Assembly (NCBI GenBank): GCA_029933115.1
Contig: JAOZOT010000074.1
Span: 1 to 11,589 of the forward strand
Reading direction: 5' to 3'
Origin: Anaerolineae bacterium
GTDB lineage: Bacteria; Chloroflexota; Anaerolineae; E26-bin7
Length of the DNA stretch: 11,589 nucleotides
Shown: in pieces, positions 7,030 through 11,589 of the stretch
Layout: each line of letters opens with the position of its first letter
Numbering within the stretch: the stretch's first letter is position 1
Translations under genes and position numbers: made by a program
Notes under the pieces: generated by a model
The model's input: the letters and a program-made list of their open reading frames with translations, nothing else
What the model was told of the DNA's origin: nothing
Database searches by the model: none

Positions 7030-7577
7030 TTCTCCCCCCTATATCCGGTATCAAAAGCCTTCAAGTTCACGTCTCTGAATCTCGGCGGGCTGACCCGCAC
7101 GATGGTCTCCTTAACGTCCTCGTAAGTGAAAGGCACATCCGGCACACTCAGAGCATAACCGATGAGGGCCAGATTGGCCGAGCGCGGGGCTCCCAGGGCC
7201 AGGGCCACCTTGTCGGCCGGGAAGCTGTAGGCCCTGATCTCGTTCTTCTCCAAGTAGCCCTTGATGCCAGGAGCCCAGAAATCCTCCTTGGGGCTGTTGA
7301 CGAAGCAGAGGCCACCCTTCTTGAGAAAGCCCAGAGTGCGGTAGGCTTCATCCCGGTCGAAAGAGAAGAGGATGTCGGCGGTGCCTCTCCTGATCAAGGG
7401 GCTGGAGTAATCGCCGATCTTCAGGTGGGAGATGACCGAACCTCCCCGTTGAGCCATGCCATGTGTTTCGGAGCCAATGACGTTGTAGCCCTGCTCCAAA
7501 GCCAATGTTGTGAATATCCTGGTGGAGAAAAGGATACCCTGTCCACCGACGCCGGATAGAATCAATTGCAAGTTCAT
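7026..7577 (-). CDS. iorB: Indolepyruvate ferredoxin oxidoreductase, beta subunit
   Basis: This 183-residue protein belongs to the pyruvate/ketoisovalerate oxidoreductase gamma family. SGVGGQGILFSTRI (8-21) and SETHGMAQRGGSV (36-48) are the IorB hallmarks, and length is standard. With IorA it catalyses oxidative, CoA-dependent decarboxylation of 2-oxoacids, classically arylpyruvates, giving acyl-CoA, CO2 and reduced ferredoxin. The start at 7577 has GAGGAGA about 9 bases upstream; a longer frame to 7757 runs antiparallel to no known domain and overlaps hicA, so it is rejected. The gene is separated from iorA by hicBA, which is unusual, and it overlaps the FAD subunit gene by 4 bases. Confidence 0.93.
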   Translation of the reverse strand: MNLQLILSGVGGQGILFSTRIFTTLALEQGYNVIGSETHGMAQRGGSVISHLKIGDYSSPLIRRGTADILFSFDRDEAYRTLGFLKKGGLCFVNSPKEDFWAPGIKGYLEKNEIRAYSFPADKVALALGAPRSANLALIGYALSVPDVPFTYEDVKETIVRVSPPRFRDVNLKAFDTGYRGEK

Positions 7578-7590
7578 TTCTAATCTCTCC

Positions 7591-7800
7591 TCAGGCTTTA
7601 CGCAGTTCCTCAAGGTTAACCCCCAGATCTCGCAAGATTTTGTGAAGAGTTTTAGTGGGGATATCTTTCCCTTTGTGCAAAGGGATAGCGGCGTAGCCTC
7701 CTGTCTTAGGGTTCCACCAAATCTCGTGAGACCCTTTACCCTGGCGGCGAAACTCACAGCCCAACCGACGCAACTTCCCGGTCAGTTCACGGTGTTTCAT
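7591..7800 (-). CDS. hicA: HicA family mRNA interferase toxin
   Basis: This 69-residue protein has the HicA double-stranded-RNA-binding-like fold. Residues RRLGCEFRRQGKGSHEIWW contain the conserved G-S-H with the catalytic histidine H25, and AIPLHKGKDIPTKTLHKIL matches the second conserved block. HicA cleaves mRNA and arrests growth when its partner HicB is lost. Its start lies inside hicB, a 14-base overlap, and the gene ends 13 bases before iorB, whose ribosome site lies in that short gap. The frame is intact and the key histidine is present, so an active toxin is likely. Confidence 0.9.
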   Translation of the reverse strand: MKHRELTGKLRRLGCEFRRQGKGSHEIWWNPKTGGYAAIPLHKGKDIPTKTLHKILRDLGVNLEELRKA

Positions 7801-8179
7801 GGTTCTCGCTTACCTCGACGGTTAGCAACTGGCAAAGATCGAAGCCTTGAAATTCAGGCGGCCAGGGCTTGCCATCCTCTCGCATCACTTCCAGCAGGGT
7901 TCGGGCCACATCCACAATTTCGCTCAAAGCCTCTTCTACCGTGTCACCCAGGGCGTGACAACCCGCCAGGATAGGGCAGATGGCCAGATATGACCCATCC
8001 TCTTCACGCTCTAAGGTGACAGGAAGCTTGAAAGCGAGAGGGGGCTCCCCTGCCAGTTGGGAAAACTTTTCGGCGATAAGCAACCGAATGACTGCTGATG
8101 GCGGCAGGTCGTAATATTCTGCCAACCGCATCAGTCGATCCGCACTGGGTGAGGTTAGAGATACAGTCTTCCTAGCCAT
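7787..8179 (-). CDS. hicB: HicB family antitoxin with an N-terminal ribbon-helix-helix-like domain
   Basis: This is a 130-residue protein. Residues 1-40 (MARKTVSLTSPSADRLMRLA and onward) look like a short strand followed by two helices, as in ribbon-helix-helix DNA-binding domains. Residues about 50-107 form the HicB domain, with LPVTLEREEDGSYLAICPIL and a helix DTVEEALSEIVDVARTLLEV. HicB neutralises HicA and usually represses its own operon through a C-terminal ribbon-helix-helix or helix-turn-helix part; here the DNA-binding part appears to be at the N-terminus. The start at 8179 has AGGAGGG 8 bases upstream. A longer open frame to 8410 overlaps the end of iorA and shows no domain. hicB precedes hicA, the reverse of the E. 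coli order. Confidence 0.87.
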   Translation of the reverse strand: MARKTVSLTSPSADRLMRLAEYYDLPPSAVIRLLIAEKFSQLAGEPPLAFKLPVTLEREEDGSYLAICPILAGCHALGDTVEEALSEIVDVARTLLEVMREDGKPWPPEFQGFDLCQLLTVEVSENHETP

Positions 8180-8197
8180 GATCCAAACCCTCCTGCC

Positions 8198-8214
8198 CGA
8201 GTTCCAAGAACTCG
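8198..8214. promoter_or_regulatory. Perfect inverted repeat upstream of hicB, candidate HicB operator
   Basis: CGAGTTC (8198-8204) and GAACTCG (8208-8214) are perfect inverted arms around CAA. The centre is about 27 bases upstream of the hicB start codon and just above its ribosome site. Position and symmetry suit an operator for a dimeric ribbon-helix-helix repressor. On the minus strand a weak TATTTT lies immediately before it and could be part of a -10 box, but no -35 box is evident. Confidence 0.45.
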
Positions 8215-8240
8215 CAAAATATGACCTCCCAATTTGCTCC

Positions 8241-8261
8241 GGCTGGACTTGTAATCCAGCC
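8241..8261. repeat. 7-bp stem, 7-base loop hairpin in the iorA-hicB gap
   Basis: GGCTGGA (8241-8247) and TCCAGCC (8255-8261) pair perfectly around CTTGTAA. On the plus strand the loop has the layout of a tRNA anticodon loop reading TGT (Thr). No D arm, T arm or acceptor stem surrounds it, so it is not a tRNA gene. There is no T run, so it is not a typical terminator. Confidence 0.55.
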
Positions 8262-8266
8262 ACCAG

Positions 8267-8311
8267 CCCGCCGGATTGCCTGTGGCGCAACAGTGCCGCA
8301 AATCCGGCGGG
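8267..8311. repeat. Long GC-rich inverted repeat downstream of iorA
   Basis: CCCGCCGGATT (8267-8277) and AATCCGGCGGG (8301-8311) form a perfect 11-bp stem around a 23-base loop. It begins about 26 bases after the iorA stop. In the direction of iorA transcription no run of T follows, so it does not look like an intrinsic terminator. It could stabilise the 3' end of a processed iorA transcript, be a REP-like repeat, or mark one edge of the inserted hicBA segment. Confidence 0.6.
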
Positions 8312-8336
8312 AGCAGAAGTTATCCCTTTATGAGCA

Positions 8337-10199
8337 CTACGCCGGCACGATGAACCCCTTGTAACAAACATCAATGCAAACGCCGCAGTCGGCACAGATG
8401 CGCCGGTCAATGACCACCCGCCCCAGGTCCTCGTCCAACACCAGGGCCGGGCACTCGAAAGCCGTCAGGCAGTACTTGCAGGCGTCACATTCCTCGGTGA
8501 CGGTCACCCGCACGGGATTCTCCCGCAAGGGCGTGGGGTCGTAGAGGACACAAGGTCGCTTGGAGATGATGACAGCAATGCCCCCGTCCTCCTGCCGGAT
8601 GTAGTCCCGCGCCCTCTTGACCAGGGCCTGAAAATCCTTGACGCGATAGGGGTCCATCTCCTCGATGAATTTCACTCCGCAGGCCTGCACCAGGTCCTTG
8701 ATAGCCACCCGGTTGCCCATCCTCCCATCGGCCAGAAGGCCCGAATCGGCCGTGGGCTGCATGCCGGTCATGGCCGTGATGCTGTTGTCCAGGATGACCA
8801 GGATGAAACGAGCCTGATTGTGGACGGCGCTGGCCAGGGGGGGGATGCCAGCGTGCAAGAAGGTGGAATCGCCGATGGTGGCCGCCACGACCACGTCTTG
8901 TCCGTCCTGGTGATAGGCCTGATAGAGACCGCTGGCAATGGTGACCGCTCCCCCCATGTCCAGGCAGGTGTCCACGGCTTTCAAATTGAGCCCCAGGGTG
9001 TAGCAACCGATGTCACTGGGATAGATGGCTTTGGCCCCCAACGTCCGCCTCAAAGCGTAGAAGGCCGCCCGGTGGGGACAACCGGGGCACAGGCGCGGCC
9101 GGCGGACCGGCAGTTCCAACTCGGCCACCAGCCTGTCCAACTCCTCAAGATCGAGGTAGGGTCCCACCGGCAGACCCAGTTCCTCCATCAGTCCGGCCAA
9201 GACGCCATAAGTGACTTCGGGCACCAACTCGCCTGCCGCAGGCACTGTGCCGGTGAAACGCCCCAGCACCTTGCTTTTGTCTTGAATCTGCAACTCGATG
9301 ACGGCGTCGGGCTCCTCCAGAACCAGGACCCGCTCGCAGCCGGCGATAAAGTCGGCCACCAACTGTTGGGGCAAGGGGTGGGGAGTGCTGATCTTCAAGA
9401 TAGGGAAGCGGCCCTCTAGCCCCATCTCCCGCAGGGTGTCCGTCAGGATGGAATAGCTGGCTCCGCCGGCGATAAAGCCCAGGCGGTTGTCTTGCCCCTC
9501 GTGGCGCACGTTCAACTCCGACTGCGCGAAATCAGCTTCGATGGCTTTCAGCTTCTCGTTCAGTTCCTTGTGCAGGACGTAGCGGAAACGGGGAGTGGCC
9601 GCCCAGCGGCCGGGGTCTTTCTCAAAGGCAGCGGGGCGCTCCAGCTCAGGCACAGGCCGGAAGTCAATGTTCTGCCGGGCGTGACAGATGCGGATGGCCG
9701 GGCGCAGGATGACCGGAATGGAATATTTCTCCGAAAGCTCAAAAGCGGCCTTGACCATATCCCTGGCCTCCCGCGGGCTGGAGGGGTCCAGGGCCGGCAC
9801 CTTGGCGAACATGGCGAAGAAGCGGGTGTCCTGTTCAGTCTGGGAAGAGTGAGGCCCGGGATCGTCGCAGGAGATGACGACGAAACCCCCTTTGACCCCG
9901 GTGTAGGCTGAGCTCATCAGCGGGTCGGCGGCCACATTGAGCCCCACCTGCTTCATGATCACTGCGGCCCGCTTGCCGGTGTAGCTGGCCGCCAGGGCCA
10001 CCTCGTAGGCCACCTTCTCGTTGATGGACCATTCCACGTGGGTGTTCAGGCCTAGTTCCTTTTTGAAGCGCACCACGCCGGGCAGAATCTCGGAACTGGG
10101 CGTGCCCGGATAGGAAGCTACCACATGGCAACCGGCTTCCACCAGCCCTCTGGCTACTGCCTCGTTACCTAGCAAAACTTCCTGCCTCACTTCAGTCAT
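8337..10199 (-). CDS. iorA: Indolepyruvate ferredoxin oxidoreductase, alpha subunit
   Basis: This 620-residue protein is a full-length IorA. The N-terminal pyrimidine-binding domain has GNEAVARGL and SYPGTPSSEI (29-38), with the likely TPP-activating glutamate E61. The central part has CPGCPHR (371-377). The TPP-binding domain has GDSTFLHAG (443-451) and DNSITAMTG (471-479). The C-terminus is a ferredoxin domain with C571, C574, C577, C583 and C602, C605, C608, C612, enough for two [4Fe-4S] clusters. With IorB it decarboxylates arylpyruvates or related 2-oxoacids to acyl-CoA and reduces ferredoxin in the cytoplasm. The ATG at 10199 has GGAAGAG about 5 bases upstream. Its partner iorB begins only after the inserted hicBA pair, 760 bases downstream. 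The exact 2-oxoacid is not known. Confidence 0.95.
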   Translation of the reverse strand: MTEVRQEVLLGNEAVARGLVEAGCHVVASYPGTPSSEILPGVVRFKKELGLNTHVEWSINEKVAYEVALAASYTGKRAAVIMKQVGLNVAADPLMSSAYTGVKGGFVVISCDDPGPHSSQTEQDTRFFAMFAKVPALDPSSPREARDMVKAAFELSEKYSIPVILRPAIRICHARQNIDFRPVPELERPAAFEKDPGRWAATPRFRYVLHKELNEKLKAIEADFAQSELNVRHEGQDNRLGFIAGGASYSILTDTLREMGLEGRFPILKISTPHPLPQQLVADFIAGCERVLVLEEPDAVIELQIQDKSKVLGRFTGTVPAAGELVPEVTYGVLAGLMEELGLPVGPYLDLEELDRLVAELELPVRRPRLCPGCPHRAAFYALRRTLGAKAIYPSDIGCYTLGLNLKAVDTCLDMGGAVTIASGLYQAYHQDGQDVVVAATIGDSTFLHAGIPPLASAVHNQARFILVILDNSITAMTGMQPTADSGLLADGRMGNRVAIKDLVQACGVKFIEEMDPYRVKDFQALVKRARDYIRQEDGGIAVIISKRPCVLYDPTPLRENPVRVTVTEECDACKYCLTAFECPALVLDEDLGRVVIDRRICADCGVCIDVCYKGFIVPA

Positions 10200-10219
10200 T
10201 GATCTCTTCCTTTCATCCC

Positions 10220-10236
10220 TTCGTGTCTTTCGTGTT
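10220..10236. repeat. TTCGTGTC-type short repeat, copy 1
   Basis: TTCGTGTCTTTCGTGTT in the iorA leader resembles the sequence at 10373-10390 with one inserted base and one substitution. It is also internally repetitive (TTCGTGT twice). The copies flank about 136 bases that contain a doubtful small ORF. Confidence 0.55.
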
Positions 10237-10242
10237 CCCCCC

Positions 10243-10383
10243 TCACTTCAGGCTTTGGCGTATCTCCTCGATAACTTGGGGTAAGGACAGGTCTTGCCCC
10301 CCACCCGGCGCAGGGTGACCGGGCGGGTGTGCCCCGCTCCACCAGGACGACCGCGAGGGTGCGCTCCTACCTTTCGGTGTCAT
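10243..10383 (-). CDS. Doubtful 46-codon ORF or gene remnant overlapping the serA stop
   Basis: An ATG at 10383 overlaps the serA TGA in ATGA and opens a 46-codon frame ending at 10243. The first 30 residues are rich in Gly, Pro, Ser and Trp and look non-coding. The last 16 (DLSLPQVIEEIRQSLK) look like a normal protein C-terminus. In the two other minus-strand frames nearby stretches (LAVVLVERGTP and VTLRRVGG) also look protein-like. A frameshifted remnant of a larger gene would explain this better than an active small protein. There is no recognisable ribosome site beyond coupling to serA, and I cannot name a family. Confidence 0.25.
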   Translation of the reverse strand: MTPKGRSAPSRSSWWSGAHPPGHPAPGGGQDLSLPQVIEEIRQSLK

Positions 10384-10390
10384 TCGTGTT
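10373..10390. repeat. TTCGTGTC-type short repeat, copy 2, covering the serA stop
   Basis: TTCGGTGTCATTCGTGTT is an imperfect copy of 10220-10236 in the same orientation. The last codons of serA (AAA CAC GAA TGA on the minus strand) fall in and beside it, so the repeat supplies the serA stop codon. Confidence 0.55.
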
Positions 10391-11345
10391 TCGCCCACAC
10401 CGCCGGGTTGACCAAGTGCTGAGGGCGTTCGCCCCGCAGTGCGCTCAGCACCTGTCGGGCAATTTCACGGCCCACATCCCTTTGGGCCTCCATAGTCGAG
10501 GCGGCTATGTGGGGTGTTGCCACCACCCTCTCGTTTCGACACAGCGGGTTGTCGGTAGCAGGTTCCTCACAGAAGCAATCCAGGCCGGCCGCAGCCAGCT
10601 TCCCTTCCTCCAGGGCCTTCAGCAGGGCTTCCTCGTCTACCACCGCTCCCCGGTCACAGTTGATGAGGCGAGCAGTGGGCTTCATCATGTCCAATTCTTT
10701 GGCTCCGATCATACCCTGCGTCTCGGGCATGAGGGGGACGTGAAGCGTCACAAAGTCCGAGCGTTTCAGAAGCTCTTCCAGCGAAGAAACGGGGGTAGCT
10801 CCCCGCTCCTCGATCTGCTCTCTGGTGAGGTAAGGATCGTAAGCGATGATTTCCATGTCGAAAGCGCGCGCCCGTTTGGCCACCGCGGTGCCGATGCGCC
10901 CCAGGCCAACGATACCCAACACCTTACCGGCCACAGTGGTGCCCACCAGTTGCTTTTTCAGCCACTTTCCCTCCCGCAACGCGGTATCACCACGGGGGAT
11001 GTGGCGGGCAGTAGCCAGCAGCAGGGCCATAGTGTGCTCAGCCACGGCCACCACCGTCGGTGTGGGGGCGTTCACCACCATGATGCCCCGTTCGGTAGCT
11101 TTCTCCACGTCAATGTTGTCCACGCCTACCCCGGCCCGACCGATGACCTTCAAACGCTGCCCGGCCTCAATGACCTCGGCTGTCACCTTGGTGGCGCTGC
11201 GCACTACGATGGCGTCATATTGACCGATGACCTCCACCAATTGCGGCGGGGTGAGGTCTGTTTTGACCTCCACCTCGGCTTCCCGGCGCAACAATTCCAG
11301 CCCCTCCTCGGCCAGGGGGTCAGAGACCAGGATTTTCGCGGCCAT
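10380..11345 (-). CDS. serA: D-3-phosphoglycerate dehydrogenase / D-2-hydroxyacid dehydrogenase, short form
   Basis: This 321-residue protein belongs to the D-isomer 2-hydroxyacid dehydrogenases. It has the catalytic domain (about 1-95 and 285-315) around a Rossmann NAD-binding domain with GLGRIG (147-152). Catalytic residues are R232, E261 in DCFCEEP and H279 in TPHIAAST. The usual ARGG around the arginine is DRGA here. SerA oxidises 3-phosphoglycerate to start serine synthesis, but related enzymes act on other 2-hydroxyacids. The protein stops right after the catalytic core (RPQHLVNPAVWAKHE) and lacks the ASB and ACT domains of long SerA forms; the stop lies in a repeat. The start at 11345 has AAGGAGGG about 5 bases upstream. 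The TTG-initiated extension to 11363 is not favoured. It may share a transcript with iorA. Confidence 0.85.
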   Translation of the reverse strand: MAAKILVSDPLAEEGLELLRREAEVEVKTDLTPPQLVEVIGQYDAIVVRSATKVTAEVIEAGQRLKVIGRAGVGVDNIDVEKATERGIMVVNAPTPTVVAVAEHTMALLLATARHIPRGDTALREGKWLKKQLVGTTVAGKVLGIVGLGRIGTAVAKRARAFDMEIIAYDPYLTREQIEERGATPVSSLEELLKRSDFVTLHVPLMPETQGMIGAKELDMMKPTARLINCDRGAVVDEEALLKALEEGKLAAAGLDCFCEEPATDNPLCRNERVVATPHIAASTMEAQRDVGREIARQVLSALRGERPQHLVNPAVWAKHE

Positions 11346-11366
11346 AAAATCCCTCCTTATCAAAGC

Positions 11367-11392
11367 GGCGCTATGCGCTACAGACTAGCGCC
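11367..11392. promoter_or_regulatory. Inverted repeat directly upstream of the serA ribosome site
   Basis: GGCGCTA (11367-11373) and TAGCGCC (11386-11392) are perfect arms, and an inner GCGCTA (11375-11380) can pair with TAGCGC (11386-11391) instead. The two pairings exclude each other. In the serA transcript this structure would end about 10 bases before the ribosome site, so it could affect translation, or be an operator in DNA. Confidence 0.45.
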
Positions 11393-11589
11393 AAAAGAGA
11401 CGGGAAAGACAGACGGCATTTTTCCGTACAACGATGCCATTATGAAATGCCAAACTTATCCAAGTCTCGTCATCTAACAAAGGCGTCAGCCGCCCGCCGT
11501 TTTGCGCTCGAACCACGCTTTGCTCAAGGCCAAAATTGCGAAAACCGCGCCGCTTACCTACCGCCGAAGGGGGGTCGGCCGAACGCGGG
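11393..11589. other. Right-edge region with no firm gene
   Basis: No recognised protein starts here. On the minus strand one frame is open from 11588 to a TAG at 11387-11385, 67 codons, without an ATG and without recognisable motifs. It could be the end of a gene beginning outside the window or chance. A -10-like CATAAT on the minus strand (11444-11439) has only a poor -35 partner, so the serA promoter is uncertain. Confidence 0.4.

Noticed and set aside
8241..8261. A tRNA-Thr gene
   Set aside because: Only an anticodon-like arm is present; D arm, T arm and acceptor stem are missing on both sides.
8267..8311. Intrinsic terminator of iorA
   Set aside because: The stem is strong but no T run follows in the direction of iorA transcription.
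8180..8410. N-terminal extension of hicB into iorA
   Set aside because: The added 77 residues cross the inverted repeats and the iorA end without any domain, while the ATG at 8179 has an ideal ribosome site.
10329..11477. 382-codon plus-strand open frame opposite serA
   Set aside because: It is antisense to a gene with intact catalytic residues and has no recognisable motif or start signal.
11471..11589. Integron attC site suggested by ATCTAACAAAGGCG
   Set aside because: Only the left core (RYYYAAC) fits; no GTTRRRY right core or paired inner arms are found before the window ends, and no integrase is present.

Overview
The window looks like chromosomal DNA of an anaerobic or facultative bacterium with moderately high GC. 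Chloroflexota (Anaerolineae-like) is my best guess, at low confidence. It rests on the gene content (indolepyruvate ferredoxin oxidoreductase, a three-subunit molybdenum hydroxylase, many toxin-antitoxin genes, an Rpn-type nuclease) and on short 'cacgaa' type intergenic repeats. No rRNA, tRNA or CRISPR array is visible. All genes but one are on the minus strand, so they are best read from the right edge to the left.

Reading leftward from the right edge: a 226-bp stretch with no firm gene; serA-like 2-hydroxyacid dehydrogenase (11345-10380); a 180-bp gap with a doubtful 46-codon ORF and a repeated 'TTCGTGTC' motif; iorA (10199-8337); a 157-bp gap with three inverted repeats in a row; hicB and hicA (8179-7591); iorB (7577-7026); then the FAD subunit (7029-6151) and the [2Fe-2S] subunit (6135-5659) of a xanthine-dehydrogenase-family enzyme. 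A DUF2281-type antitoxin (5662-5456) follows, and then the remains of a PIN-domain toxin that has lost its middle (5456-5336). Next comes the only plus-strand gene, a nucleotidyltransferase (4431-5288) with its own promoter. The molybdopterin subunit (4314-2020) follows. Last is a separate unit with a near-consensus promoter, a hisC-like aminotransferase (1879-755) and an Rpn/PD-(D/E)XK nuclease (751 to beyond position 1) whose tail is a run of 12-bp repeats.

The core is metabolic. IorA and IorB together convert 2-oxoacids such as arylpyruvates to acyl-CoA, CO2 and reduced ferredoxin. The molybdenum hydroxylase subunits are tied to iorB by an ATGA stop/start overlap. The hisC-like and serA-like genes could supply 2-oxoacids from amino acids and 2-hydroxyacids. 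One inferred model is 2-oxoacid catabolism in which the Mo enzyme oxidises aldehydes released by the oxidoreductase.

The most striking feature is that this compact operon has been entered at least twice by toxin-antitoxin or related genes. hicBA sits exactly between iorA and iorB. A decayed vapBC-like pair plus an antisense nucleotidyltransferase separate the molybdopterin subunit from its partner subunits. At both sites the newcomers are joined to host genes by close or overlapping starts and stops.
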